DNA of 64,000 bases, taken from contig NZ_CP132719.1 in assembly GCF_030845995.1 (NCBI RefSeq), forward strand, positions 1,302,001 through 1,366,000, in the 5' to 3' direction. Every line of letters starts with the position of its first letter. Positions within the stretch are counted from its first letter, which is position 1. A program made the translations under genes and the position numbers. The notes beneath the pieces were generated by a model, which was not told the DNA's origin, did not search any database, and saw only the letters and a list, made by a program, of their open reading frames with translations. Positions 53,195 through 62,078 of this stretch are shown here, piece after piece. Source of the stretch: Geothrix sp. 21YS21S-4. Lineage in GTDB: Bacteria; Acidobacteriota; Holophagae; Holophagales; Holophagaceae.

Positions 53195-54589
53195 CTACTT
53201 CGCGTACTGGCGGATCACCTTCTCGATGGCGGCGCGGCAGGCGGCGCAGAAGCCGGCGTCGTTGCGGGTGAACATCAGGCAGTCCTCCTGGCTGCGGAAG
53301 TAGCCCTTCGCCTCGTAGTTCGCCCCCTCGAAGGCGCCCACCTTTCCGCTGTGGGCGTCGGTGCCCAGGAGGTCCGTCTCGAAGACCTTCTCCCTGGCGA
53401 AGAGGGCGTCCATGTCCGATTCCGGCTTGTTGGCGGCGCGGATGGCGCGGCGCTCCTTCTGGTAGTCGTGGCTGTGGGCCTCGAAGGCGTCCTTCTTCCA
53501 GGGCGTGGGCAGGGGGACGCCGGGCGTGAGCAGGGCCTTCCACTTGGGGTTCTTCGGATCGGCGGTGGCGTTGGGTTCCCAGGGCTCGGGCCGCGAGGGG
53601 CTGTTGGTGATGGCCACGTCGGAGGTGTAGTACTCGTCGGCCAGCCCCGCGAAGTGGTGGCCGAACTCGTGGACGAACAGGTAGCCGATGGTGCTGTTTC
53701 CCGCGGAGGCCGTGCTGTAGAGGTTGTGGATCCCGCCGCCGCCGTAGGTCTCCGAATTGGTGAGGATCTCCACGAACTCGTAGGGCGCCTGGGCGGCGAT
53801 GTCGCGCCAGGCGCGGTTGTCGAAGGTGAGGACGTAGCGCTCGCTCCCGAAGGCGTCGTAGGTGGTGCCCAGGGGCGTGCGCCGGTGGACGCCGGTGGAG
53901 GGGCGCGAGATGCCGCTCTCCTTCGAGGCGGGGCAGATCGCCCACACGTTGAAGTCCTTGCGGTGCTCCTTGAAGGGGGGCTGGGCGAACAGGAACTCCA
54001 TGACCTTGCGGGCCTGGGCCTCGAACTTCCCACGCTCGGCCGCGGTGTAGCCGTCTCCCAGGATCAGGAGGTCCACCTTCTCCGCCGGCTCGCCCGCCTT
54101 CTGGAGGGCGATGAGGGCGCCGGCCTCTGGGGCCGGAGCCTGCTCGATGAGGGGATCCGCGGGATCCAGGTCGAAGGCCCAGACCGCCTTGAAGGCGTTG
54201 CGCTCGTCCCGCTTCTTCACGGTGATGCGGACGGGCGCGTCGGGCCGGGGGAAGCGCAGCGATTCGCCGAAGCTGCGGCTGGCGGCTTTGGCCTCGTCGG
54301 TGGTCTCCCACTCGCCGTAGATGCTGGCGAAGCCCCGGGAATAGAGGAGCTTGCCGGTGGCCTTGTCCGTCACCTCGAAGCAGTACTTTCCGAGGTTGCT
54401 GGCGTCCACGGCCTTGGCGGGATCGCCGGGCCAGGGCAGGGGCTCCAGCACCACGCGATCCACGCCGAAGCGCTCGGAGGCGGCGTCCCCCGTGTGCCCA
54501 TAGTCCACGCGCAGGGTGCGGGGCGGCGCGGCCAGGCAGGCCAGGGCCGTACAGGCGAGCAGGAGGGGGCGGAGCGCTGGATGCGGCAT
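53195..54589 (-). CDS. Exported M64-family metallopeptidase
   Basis: A 464-residue secreted protease similar to peptidase family M64 (IgA-peptidase-like). It has a signal peptide (about 1-20). The zinc site HEFGHHFAGLADEYY (HEFGH at 307-311) is intact, with the downstream Asp/Glu typical of the family. The preceding DLLILGDGYTAAERGKFE block is also diagnostic. Its substrate is unknown; the name does not imply IgA cleavage. The ATG at 54589 has GAGGTG upstream. Confidence 0.92.
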   Translation of the reverse strand: MPHPALRPLLLACTALACLAAPPRTLRVDYGHTGDAASERFGVDRVVLEPLPWPGDPAKAVDASNLGKYCFEVTDKATGKLLYSRGFASIYGEWETTDEAKAASRSFGESLRFPRPDAPVRITVKKRDERNAFKAVWAFDLDPADPLIEQAPAPEAGALIALQKAGEPAEKVDLLILGDGYTAAERGKFEAQARKVMEFLFAQPPFKEHRKDFNVWAICPASKESGISRPSTGVHRRTPLGTTYDAFGSERYVLTFDNRAWRDIAAQAPYEFVEILTNSETYGGGGIHNLYSTASAGNSTIGYLFVHEFGHHFAGLADEYYTSDVAITNSPSRPEPWEPNATADPKNPKWKALLTPGVPLPTPWKKDAFEAHSHDYQKERRAIRAANKPESDMDALFAREKVFETDLLGTDAHSGKVGAFEGANYEAKGYFRSQEDCLMFTRNDAGFCAACRAAIEKVIRQYAK

Positions 54590-54632
54590 GGGACACCTCG
54601 CATCGAGGATAGACTGGGAGGCCGGAGATACG

Positions 54633-54932
54633 ATGCTCACCCCCAAACAGCGCCAGTTCCTCAAGGCCCAGGCCCACCATCTCAAGCCCGCCATGCACGT
54701 GGGGAAGGGGGGCGTCACCCCCGGCCAGGCCGCGGAGCTGGACCTGATGATGGACAGCCTCGAGCTGGTGAAGATCAAGGTGAACCAGAACAGCTTCGAG
54801 GACGAGGCCTCCGCCGTGAAGGCCCTGTGCGCCGCCGTGCCGGGCCTGGAGCACGTCTGGACCATCGGTCACACCCTGCTGTTCTTCCGCCCCAGCCGCA
54901 CCCGCGACACGCGGTATTCTTTGCCTTCCTGA
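54633..54932 (+). CDS. yhbY: YhbY-like CRS1/CRM RNA-binding protein
   Basis: A 99-residue single CRM-domain protein associated with 50S ribosome assembly in bacteria. It shows LTPKQRQFLKAQAHHLKP, the GxxG-type loop HVGKGGVT, and LVKIKVNQNSFED. The ATG at 54633 follows a GGAG site. It is divergent from the M64 peptidase gene. Confidence 0.93.
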   Translation: MLTPKQRQFLKAQAHHLKPAMHVGKGGVTPGQAAELDLMMDSLELVKIKVNQNSFEDEASAVKALCAAVPGLEHVWTIGHTLLFFRPSRTRDTRYSLPS

Positions 54933-54981
54933 TTCAGGTCCCTCCGGCCGTCGCCGAAATAGTGCGGAGGGAGACACGCGA

Positions 54982-57087
54982 ATGCCGTACTTGTCGTGGA
55001 TGGAGGGAAGCCAGCGCTTCCGGCATGCGATCACGGAGGACCCGTGCGTGCTGGGCCGCGATCCCCTGGCCTGCGCCGTCGCCCAGCCCACGTCGGGGGC
55101 AGTCTCGCGGACCCACGCCCAGATCGCCCGCGTCGGCGGGATCTGGTGGGTGAAGGACCTGGACTCCGCCAACGGCACGACCCTCAACGGCCTGCCCCTG
55201 AATCACCCTCAGGGCAACACGCTGCGCGACGGCGACGAGCTGTCCCTCGGCGGCTGGCGGATGACGTTCACCGAAGGCTTTCCCAGCCTGGACGGCGTCG
55301 TCTTCGCCGAGCGGGTGGGCGATCTGTTCGAAGAGGTGCGCCCCGAGCCGGCTCAGGCCATGGTGCTGATCCGCGGCGTGGAGATGCTGTACCGCTCCAC
55401 GGAAAAGCTGATGCGCGAAGTGGATTCGGACGCCCAGGTGCGCGGGCTGCTGGAGGAATCCCTGCGCCTGCTGGGCGGGGACCGCGGCTTCCTCGTGATG
55501 CGGACCCGCGAAGGGGGCTGGCGCACGGCCCACCGCGTGGGCGACGTCCAGGAGGGCATCGGGCTGTCGCGGTCGGTGCTGGACTATGTAGCCCAGGAGC
55601 GCACCGCCGTGCTGTCCAACCAGCCCCTGGCGGACCCCCGGTTCGGCGGGCTGAGCCTCGTGGAGCTGCACCGGGGCTCGCTCCTGTGCGCCCCGATGCT
55701 GGACGAGGGCGAGATCCTCGGCGCCCTCTACCTGGACCGAGAATCCGCGGGGCGGCCCTTCAGCCGCTTCGACCTCGCCATCTTCCAGGCCTTCGTCCGG
55801 CAGGGCTCCCTGGCCCTTCGCCAGGCCATGCTCCACCGCCGCGCCATGGGCCAGGCGGAACAGCAGGGCGAGCTGCTGCGTTTGCGGACCGAGCGGCAGC
55901 GCGAGCTGGACCGCCACGGAGAGCTGCTCGCGGCCCTGGCGGTGCCCCTGCGGCGCATCCAGGGCTGGGCCGATGAACTGCCTGCCGTCGCCGGCGAGGC
56001 CATCCGCTCGCAGCTGGACCATCTCCACACCCTCCTGGAGGACGGGCATCGCGAAGGCGCCTCCGACGGGATGAACCTGGCGGGCCATCCCCTCCCGTTG
56101 GGGACCCTCCAGGAGGAGCTGGCCCGGCGGTGGGAGCCCCTGGTCGCCCTGCGCCGGACCCGGCTGCGGTGGACCGATCCGCCCCAGGGCTTCGTGTGGG
56201 TGCCGAGCGGTCCGCTGGTGTCCGCCCTCGCCGGGCTGGTCGAGCTGATGCTGATGCAGATGTCCGTCGGGATGGAGATCTTCACCCGCTGGGACCAGGA
56301 GCGGGGCTTCCACGTCCTGCGCCTCAGCCTGCCCCAGGGGCTCCACGGCCCCGTTCCCGACCCCTGGACCCAGCGGGTCCTCCAGGATGCGGGCGTGCGC
56401 TGGCACTGGGCGGACCAGGCCCTGGACCTGTTCATGCCCGAGGGGCCCGACGCCATGCCCGAGGAGCCGGTCCGACCGCTCCTGGGCCTCATCAGCGAGG
56501 ATCTCAGCCTTCTGGGCCTGTTCCAGACCGTGGCCGAAGCGGGCGATCTCCTGCTGCATCCCCTGGAAGTCCAGCCTCCGCCGCCGCCCCTGCCCAAGTT
56601 CCGGTTCCTGGTGGTCGACGCCAAGGGCACCGCGGACCTGGAGCGGACCATCCGCGCCTACCGCCAGCATCCCTCCTTCGCCACCACGCCCTTCCTGGTG
56701 GTGCGGTCCAACGAGGAGGAGACGCCCCGCCTCATCGAAGCGGGAGCCACGGACTGGCTGGCCGAGGGCTTCCGATGGGAGGCCCTTCATCACCGCCTCC
56801 AGGTGCTGCGCGGCCACACCGAGTTGCAGCAGCGGGCCCTGGCCGCGGAGCGCCTGGAGTCCTTCCGCCAGATGGCGGGGACCCTCAAGCACGAGATCAA
56901 CAACCCGCTGGCGATCATCTCCATGCAGGTGGAGATGCTCCAGCGGAAGTACCCCGAGGAGGTCAAGCTGGCCAAGATCGGGGACATGGTGGACCGCATC
57001 CGGGCCCTCGTGCAGGTGCTCCAGAAGATGCGTGAGACGCCCACCGAGGACTACGCGGACGGATCGAGCATCCTGAAGCTGGGATAG
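54982..57087 (+). CDS. FHA-GAF signalling protein with receiver-like and HisKA-like segments but no C-terminal ATPase
   Basis: A 701-residue cytoplasmic protein. FHA domain about 15-95 (GRDPLACAV, SRTHAQIAR, NGTTLNGLP) and GAF domain about 140-285 (LLGGDRGFLVMR, GALYLDRESAGRPF). The middle 300-530 region is weakly similar to a HATPase fold but lacks clear N and G boxes. A receiver-like segment follows (about 540-615, FRFLVVDA and FLVVRSNEEE). Then a HisKA-like helix with H637 (LKHEINNPLAIISMQVEML) lies only 65 residues from the end. The usual HATPase_c after HisKA is missing. It may be an inactive or permuted kinase. It ends 3 bases from the convergent folate gene. Confidence 0.8.
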   Translation: MPYLSWMEGSQRFRHAITEDPCVLGRDPLACAVAQPTSGAVSRTHAQIARVGGIWWVKDLDSANGTTLNGLPLNHPQGNTLRDGDELSLGGWRMTFTEGFPSLDGVVFAERVGDLFEEVRPEPAQAMVLIRGVEMLYRSTEKLMREVDSDAQVRGLLEESLRLLGGDRGFLVMRTREGGWRTAHRVGDVQEGIGLSRSVLDYVAQERTAVLSNQPLADPRFGGLSLVELHRGSLLCAPMLDEGEILGALYLDRESAGRPFSRFDLAIFQAFVRQGSLALRQAMLHRRAMGQAEQQGELLRLRTERQRELDRHGELLAALAVPLRRIQGWADELPAVAGEAIRSQLDHLHTLLEDGHREGASDGMNLAGHPLPLGTLQEELARRWEPLVALRRTRLRWTDPPQGFVWVPSGPLVSALAGLVELMLMQMSVGMEIFTRWDQERGFHVLRLSLPQGLHGPVPDPWTQRVLQDAGVRWHWADQALDLFMPEGPDAMPEEPVRPLLGLISEDLSLLGLFQTVAEAGDLLLHPLEVQPPPPPLPKFRFLVVDAKGTADLERTIRAYRQHPSFATTPFLVVRSNEEETPRLIEAGATDWLAEGFRWEALHHRLQVLRGHTELQQRALAAERLESFRQMAGTLKHEINNPLAIISMQVEMLQRKYPEEVKLAKIGDMVDRIRALVQVLQKMRETPTEDYADGSSILKLG

Positions 57088-57090
57088 CTC

Positions 57091-57636
57091 TTAGATCTCC
57101 CGCCAGCCCCGCTCGCTCAGCAGCGCCTTCACCGGCCGATCGTGGGGCTCCACGGGGACGGCCTGTCCCATCTGCGCGTCGAAGCCCACCCCCACGGTGA
57201 GCACGTCCTCGGGGAGCTCCGCCAGCAGCGCGTCGTAGAAGCCCCGCCCGTAGCCCAGGCGGTGGCCGCTGTCGCTGAAGCCCAGGCCCGGCACCAGCAG
57301 GAGCTGCACGGGCGGCAGCGCGTGGGGCGCGAGGATGGGCTCCCACAGGCCCCAGTGGCCCTTCTCCAGGGGCTCCATGCCCCAGGCCAGGCGCGGGGGC
57401 CGCGTGGAGGCCACCTTGGGGAAGAACCACAGGCCTTCGGGATGGGCGGTCCGGGCGGGCCCCAAGTCGAGTTCGGAACCGAAGGTTCGGAAGGCGCCGA
57501 TCCGCAGGATCCCGCGCTGGCGGCAGAGTTCCGCCACGCGAAGGGCGATGGCTTTGGACCACGCCTCTCGGGCGTCCCCGGGCAGGGCATCCCGGCGGGC
57601 CTTGAGGTGGGCGCGAAGCTCGGCCTTGGTGTCCAT
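57091..57636 (-). CDS. 5-formyltetrahydrofolate cyclo-ligase
   Basis: A 181-residue cytoplasmic enzyme converting 5-formyl-THF to 5,10-methenyl-THF with ATP. Family blocks: KAELRAHLKARRDAL at the N-terminus (ATP-binding Lys/Arg), LLLVPGLGFSDSGHRLGYG and GRGFYDALLA. GTGGGGGG precedes the ATG. It returns a storage folate to the pool also served by ftcD, though the two genes are far apart. Confidence 0.94.
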   Translation of the reverse strand: MDTKAELRAHLKARRDALPGDAREAWSKAIALRVAELCRQRGILRIGAFRTFGSELDLGPARTAHPEGLWFFPKVASTRPPRLAWGMEPLEKGHWGLWEPILAPHALPPVQLLLVPGLGFSDSGHRLGYGRGFYDALLAELPEDVLTVGVGFDAQMGQAVPVEPHDRPVKALLSERGWREI

Positions 57637-57708
57637 CCCCCCACGGAACCAGGGGCCGAAGCCGCCGTCAATGGCGGGCGTCGGACTATCCTGGAGAGGG
57701 AGTCCGCC

Positions 57709-58887
57709 ATGCGCTTTCGTTCCATCTTCCTGACCCTGGTGGCCTGCCTGGCCCTGGCCGCCCAGGCGCCCGCCGGGCGTCCGGTCACGCAGCTGATCCA
57801 ATCCGTTCCGGCGGAAACCGACCTCGCCGATCCCGCGCTGCCCTTCGCCAAGGACGTCTGGGTGGAGGCGATCCGCGGCGCCAAGACCAGCGTGGACGCC
57901 GCCCAGTTCTACGTCACCAGCCGGCCGGGGAGCGCCCTGGAGCCCGTTCTGGCGGAGCTGGAGAAGGCCGGCGCCCGGGGCGTGAAGGTGCGGTTCCTCC
58001 TGTCCGCCCGGATGCTGGATCAGGATCCCGCCTCCCTGGCCCGGCTCCGCCGCATCCCGGCCGCCGAGGTGCGCAGCTTCGAGCTGGCGGGCGTTTCCCG
58101 GGGCATCCTGCACGCCAAGTACTTCGTGGTGGACGGCCGCGAGGCCTGCCTCGGCAGCCAGAACTTCGACTGGCGGGCCCTGGAGCACATCCACGAACTG
58201 GGCGTGCGAACCACCGACCCGCGCATCGTCCCCCAGCTGACCCGCCTGTTCGCCATCGACTGGGCCTTCGCCGCCGACCGGAAGGCCCCGGAATTCGCGC
58301 CCGTGGCCGCTCCCCCGGCGGGTTCCGCCGTGGAGCTGGTGGCCAGCCCGCCGCTCCTCACCCCCCGCGACATCCGGCCTTCCATCGACGCTCTGGTGGA
58401 ACTGATCGGCCAGGCGAAGGAGAGCGTCCGCGTCCAGCTCCTCACCTATTCCCCCATTGCGGGGCAGGACCGCTACTGGCCGCGGCTGGACGACGCCCTC
58501 CGCGCCGCCGCCGTGCGGGGCGCGAAGGTGCGCCTGCTGGTCTCCGACTGGACGCTGGGGAGCCGCGCCCTGCCGCACCTGAAGGCCCTGACCCTGATCC
58601 CGAACCTGGAGGTGAAGGTGGTCTCCATCCCCGAAGCGAAGGAGGGCCACATCCCCTTCGCCCGCACGGTCCACAGCAAGTACCTCGTGGTGGACGGCGC
58701 GCACCTGGCGCTGGGCACCAGCAACTGGGAGGAGAGCTACTTCACGGATTCCCGGAACATCGAGCTGCTGTTCCGTGACTCGCCCCTGGCCGCCGAAGCG
58801 GTCCGGATCCACGATCGCCTGTGGACCAGCCGCTACGCCGCTCCCCTGGATGCCGTGAAGGCCTACGAGAAGCGGAAGGTGGATTAG
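57709..58887 (+). CDS. Exported phospholipase D-like protein with two HKD motifs
   Basis: A 392-residue protein with a signal peptide (about 1-20). Two PLD motifs are intact: H135-K137-D142 (HAKYFVVDG, then GSQNFD) and H322-K324-D329 (HSKYLVVDG, then GTSNWEESYF). Both halves are needed to form one active site. Substrates in the family range from phospholipids (including cardiolipin synthases) to nucleic acids. The cleavable signal and lack of further membrane segments suggest a periplasmic or secreted enzyme. GGAGAGGG precedes the ATG. Confidence 0.9.
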   Translation: MRFRSIFLTLVACLALAAQAPAGRPVTQLIQSVPAETDLADPALPFAKDVWVEAIRGAKTSVDAAQFYVTSRPGSALEPVLAELEKAGARGVKVRFLLSARMLDQDPASLARLRRIPAAEVRSFELAGVSRGILHAKYFVVDGREACLGSQNFDWRALEHIHELGVRTTDPRIVPQLTRLFAIDWAFAADRKAPEFAPVAAPPAGSAVELVASPPLLTPRDIRPSIDALVELIGQAKESVRVQLLTYSPIAGQDRYWPRLDDALRAAAVRGAKVRLLVSDWTLGSRALPHLKALTLIPNLEVKVVSIPEAKEGHIPFARTVHSKYLVVDGAHLALGTSNWEESYFTDSRNIELLFRDSPLAAEAVRIHDRLWTSRYAAPLDAVKAYEKRKVD

Positions 58888-58962
58888 GCCCGTTTCCAAA
58901 TCCGGAACTCCGGCCTAAGGTCTAGGCACGCTTCCCGTGCCTGCCCCGAAAGGAGAAGGATC

Positions 58963-59409
58963 ATGGCCACCAGCACCATCCGGCTTCACCGCGTGCTCCG
59001 CGCGACGCCCGAGCGGGTCTATCGCGCCTTCCTCGATCCCGATGCCCTGGCCAAGTGGCTTCCGCCCCACGGGTTCACGGGGAAGGTCCACCACCTCGAC
59101 GCCAAGGTCGGCGGCACCTACCGGATGTCGTTCACCAACTTCACGACGGGGCACAGCCACTCGTTCGGCGGCGAATACCTCGAACTGGTGCCCTCCGAGC
59201 GCATCCGCCACACGGACCGCTTCGAGGATCCCAACCTGCCCGGCGAGATGACCACGACGATCTCCCTGAAGGAGGTCTTCTGCGGAACCGAACTGAGCGT
59301 GGTGCAGGAAGGCATCGCGGAGGCCATTCCGCCGGAGGCCTGCTACCTCGGCTGGCAGGAATCGTTGGTCCTCCTTGCCCAGCTCGTGGAGGCGGAAGTT
59401 CCGGACTAG
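58963..59409 (+). CDS. SRPBCC/AHSA1-like protein
   Basis: A 148-residue START-like fold protein. The N-terminal motif IRLHRVLRATPERVYRAFLD, then WLPPHGFTGKV, and the C-terminal GWQESLVLLAQLVEAE are typical of the AHSA1 group. These bind hydrophobic ligands; bacterial members have mostly unknown roles. AAAGGAGAAGG precedes the ATG. Confidence 0.9.
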   Translation: MATSTIRLHRVLRATPERVYRAFLDPDALAKWLPPHGFTGKVHHLDAKVGGTYRMSFTNFTTGHSHSFGGEYLELVPSERIRHTDRFEDPNLPGEMTTTISLKEVFCGTELSVVQEGIAEAIPPEACYLGWQESLVLLAQLVEAEVPD

Positions 59410-59423
59410 CTCTGGGGCTCCGC

Positions 59424-60551
59424 CTAGACGGCGGTGTAGACGTTGTAGAGGTTGTCCCGCTCCAGGGCCTCGAAGCCCGCTTCCTCGATGAGGCGGACCA
59501 GATCCCCGCGCTTCAGCCCCTGGGGGCTCTTGGCGCCGGCCAGGTGGGCGATCTCCTCGGCGATGATGGTGCCGTCCAGATCGTCGGCGCCGTAGCTGAG
59601 GCCCGCCTGGGCCAGGCCCGGAGTGATCATCACCCAATAGGCTTTGATGTGCGGGATGTTGTCGAGCAGCAGCCGGGCCACGGCGATCTCGCGCAGGTCC
59701 TGGGTGCCGGTGGTCTCGTGGATGACGTGGGTGGCGCTCAGCTCGTTGTCCTCGTTCTGGTAGGCGAGGGGGATGAAGGCCAGGAAACCCTGGTAACCCG
59801 CGGCCTGGGAGCGGTCCTGGAGGTCGCGCAGGCGCAGGAGGTGGTCCACCCGGTGCCGCGCCTCCTCGATGTGGCCGTAGAGCATGGTGCAGTTGGTGGG
59901 CAGGCCCTTGCGGTGGCAGAGCGCGGCCGTGTCCAGCCAGACCTGGGCGTCCTTCTTGCCGATGCAGATCTGCTCCCGGAGCTGCTCGTCGAAGATCTCC
60001 GCGCCGCCGCCGGGGCAGCTCTCCAGCCCCGCGGCCATGCAGCGGTCCAGGAACGCATCCGTGGACAACCCCGAGATCCGAGCGTAGTAGTCCATCTCGA
60101 TCATGGTGAAGACCTTGAGGTGGATGGACGGGAAGTGTTCCTTGATCTTCCGGAACAGATCCTCGAAATAGTCGATCTTCAACTTGGGGTTGTGCCCCGA
60201 GGTCATGTGCAGCTCGCGGACGCCCGCATTCTCGGGCTTCTCCAGCTCCCGGACGATGTCCTCGGCGGACAGGGCGTAGGCCCGCGGATCGCCGGGCTTG
60301 GCCTGGAAGGCGCAGAACTGGCAGTGGGTGTAGCAGACGTTCGTGTAGGACAGGCGCCGGCTGATCACGTAGTAGGCGGCCCGGCCGTGCTTCGCCAGGC
60401 GGACGTGGTGGGCCATGGCGCCCACGCCGGTGAGGTCCGGCGTCTCGTACAGCAGCAGCCCGTCGTCGAAGCTGAGGCGCTCCCCTCGCAGCACCTTGTC
60501 CGCCAGGGGCAGCAGGCGCGGGTCGCGGATCCGGGAATGGAGTGACAACAT
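59424..60551 (-). CDS. mqnE: Aminofutalosine synthase (radical SAM)
   Basis: A 375-residue radical SAM enzyme of the futalosine route to menaquinone, joining the enolpyruvyl-benzoate intermediate to SAM to give aminofutalosine. The cluster motif CYTHCQFC gives C73, C77 and C80. ESCPGGGAEIFDE and TSGHNPKLK are characteristic of the MqnE/MqnC/CofH-like group; overall features favour MqnE over MqnC. A GAGG site precedes the ATG. No other mqn gene is in the window. Presence implies menaquinone-based respiration. Confidence 0.9.
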   Translation of the reverse strand: MLSLHSRIRDPRLLPLADKVLRGERLSFDDGLLLYETPDLTGVGAMAHHVRLAKHGRAAYYVISRRLSYTNVCYTHCQFCAFQAKPGDPRAYALSAEDIVRELEKPENAGVRELHMTSGHNPKLKIDYFEDLFRKIKEHFPSIHLKVFTMIEMDYYARISGLSTDAFLDRCMAAGLESCPGGGAEIFDEQLREQICIGKKDAQVWLDTAALCHRKGLPTNCTMLYGHIEEARHRVDHLLRLRDLQDRSQAAGYQGFLAFIPLAYQNEDNELSATHVIHETTGTQDLREIAVARLLLDNIPHIKAYWVMITPGLAQAGLSYGADDLDGTIIAEEIAHLAGAKSPQGLKRGDLVRLIEEAGFEALERDNLYNVYTAV

Positions 60552-60613
60552 CGAAACCTCGGGCCCCCAGTTTACCCGGGCAGGCAGGTGGAGGTGGACA
60601 CGGGGAAAAATCA

Positions 60614-60703
60614 GGAACGCGGAGGAGAGCTGAAGAAGGGAGGAAAGCGGAGAACAAACCGCCTCTCCGCTTTCCTCCGTTCCCCTCGGTGTTCTTCAGT
60701 TTC
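60614..60703. repeat. Intergenic palindromic element, family 2, copy 2
   Basis: Left arm (GGAACGCGGAGGAGAGCTGA..., 60614-60652) and right arm (CTCTCCGCTTTCCTCCG..., 60663-60703). Its right arm covers the pyrD stop codon (60696-60698), so this element forms the 3' end of pyrD and probably its terminator. Confidence 0.75.
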
Positions 60704-61724
60704 TTTCCAGCAGTCCCACGTGAATCTGGCGGACGAACTCCGGCCCTTCGAAGATCAGGGCACTGTATATCTGGGCGAGGGCGGCGCCGTCGTTCAGGGC
60801 GCCCCGCACGTCCTCCGCAGAGCCCAGCCCGCCGCAGGCCACCAGGGGCAGGCGGCCGTTGAGGGCCGCCAGGATGCGCTTCCGCACGTCGCGGGCCTTG
60901 GCCTTGAGCGGGACCCCGCTGAGGCCCCCCGCGCCCTTCGATTCCACGGCCGTCCGCAGGGGTTCCGGGACGACGCCGCGGTCGAGGGTGGTGTTGGTGG
61001 CGATGAGCCCCGAGATCCCCGACGCCGCCGCGACCTCCACGATGGCATCCAGATCCTCGGGTGCGAGATCCGGTGCCAGCTTGAGCAGCAGGGGCTGGCG
61101 CTCGAGGCCCATTTCCTTCCGCAGGTCCAGCATCCCGGCCAGCAGCGGCTCCAGGGCGGCGGGGGCCTGGAGGTTCCGCAAGCCGGGGGTGTTCGGGCTG
61201 CTCACGTTCAGGGCGATGTAGTCCACGCCCGGCGCGATCAGGCGGTAGGCGGCGCGGTAGTCGTCCAGGGCCAGCGCCTCGGGCGTCTCCTTGTTCTTGC
61301 CGAGGTTGCCGCCCACCACCAGCCCCGCGGGGCGGCGACGGAGGCGCGCGGCCACCGCTTCGGCCCCTTCGCTGTTGAAGCCCATCCGGTTGAGGATCAG
61401 GCCCGCCTGCGGAAAGCGGAACAGGCGCGGCTTGGGGTTGCCGGGCTGGGGCCGGGGCGTGACGGTGCCGATCTCCACGTGCCCGAAGCCCAGGGATTTC
61501 CACAGCGGGAGCAGGGTGGCGCCCTTGTCCAATCCGGCGGCGAGGCCCAGGGGCGTGGGGAAGTCCAGGCCGAAGGCGGTCCGGCGCAGGGAGGGCGCAT
61601 GCTCCGGTTCCGGCAGGCGCGGCCAGGAGCAGGCCCGCTCCCCCAGCCAGAAGGCCAGGTTGTGGGCGGTTTCGGGATCGAGGCGGAAGATCAGGGGGCG
61701 GAGGGCCCGGTAGAGATCCCTCAC
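60696..61724 (-). CDS. pyrD: Dihydroorotate dehydrogenase (quinone), class 2
   Basis: A 342-residue FMN enzyme of pyrimidine synthesis that reduces quinone at the membrane. GLAAGLDKGA and VEIGTVTPRPQPGNPKPRLFR are class 2 landmarks; the active-site Ser lies in ALNVSSPNTPGLR. The GTG start at 61724 overlaps the stop of the upstream lipoprotein gene (GTGA), indicating translational coupling. An N-terminal amphipathic segment (residues 1-20) would contact the membrane. Confidence 0.95.
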   Translation of the reverse strand: MRDLYRALRPLIFRLDPETAHNLAFWLGERACSWPRLPEPEHAPSLRRTAFGLDFPTPLGLAAGLDKGATLLPLWKSLGFGHVEIGTVTPRPQPGNPKPRLFRFPQAGLILNRMGFNSEGAEAVAARLRRRPAGLVVGGNLGKNKETPEALALDDYRAAYRLIAPGVDYIALNVSSPNTPGLRNLQAPAALEPLLAGMLDLRKEMGLERQPLLLKLAPDLAPEDLDAIVEVAAASGISGLIATNTTLDRGVVPEPLRTAVESKGAGGLSGVPLKAKARDVRKRILAALNGRLPLVACGGLGSAEDVRGALNDGAALAQIYSALIFEGPEFVRQIHVGLLERN

Positions 61725-62071
61725 TGGACCGTCACCGTGGCGGTGGCGACGACCTCGGGGAAGTCCTCCCGCTTCACTTCCACGTGGAAGATGCCGGGTG
61801 CGGTGGGCGCTGTGTACAGCCCCGCGGGCGTGACCGTGCCGCCGTCGGGCTCGACCACGCGCCAGACCACGGGCTGGCGCAGGTAGCGCGCGCCCTTGGG
61901 GTAGTTGATCTCCGCCTGGAAGGCCTGGGTGGCGCCGGGCGCGAGGCTGACGGCGATGGGGCGGATCCCCAGGCCGGGCTTGAAGGGCTCGGGAGGTGCG
62001 GCGGGCGTGTCCTTGGGGGCCTGGCACCCGAGGAGGAGGAAGGCGGCGAAGGGGGCGATACGGCTCAACAT
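61721..62071 (-). CDS. Small lipoprotein with Ig-like (BIG-type) domain
   Basis: A 116-residue protein with a lipobox (FLLLGC, Cys17). About 75 residues after a Pro-rich linker form a beta-rich domain with APGATQAFQAEI and PAGLYTAPTAPGIFHVEV, typical of bacterial Ig-like adhesion or structural modules. GAGGTG precedes the ATG. It overlaps pyrD by 4 bases and follows scoB by 7, so the three genes form an operon of unrelated functions. Confidence 0.82.
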   Translation of the reverse strand: MLSRIAPFAAFLLLGCQAPKDTPAAPPEPFKPGLGIRPIAVSLAPGATQAFQAEINYPKGARYLRQPVVWRVVEPDGGTVTPAGLYTAPTAPGIFHVEVKREDFPEVVATATVTVQ

Positions 62072-62078
62072 GGGCACC

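Noticed and set aside
61725-62027. Longer pyrD form extending upstream to 62027
   Set aside because: It would overlap the lipoprotein gene in another frame. The GTG at 61724 overlaps the lipoprotein stop and gives a normal class 2 length.
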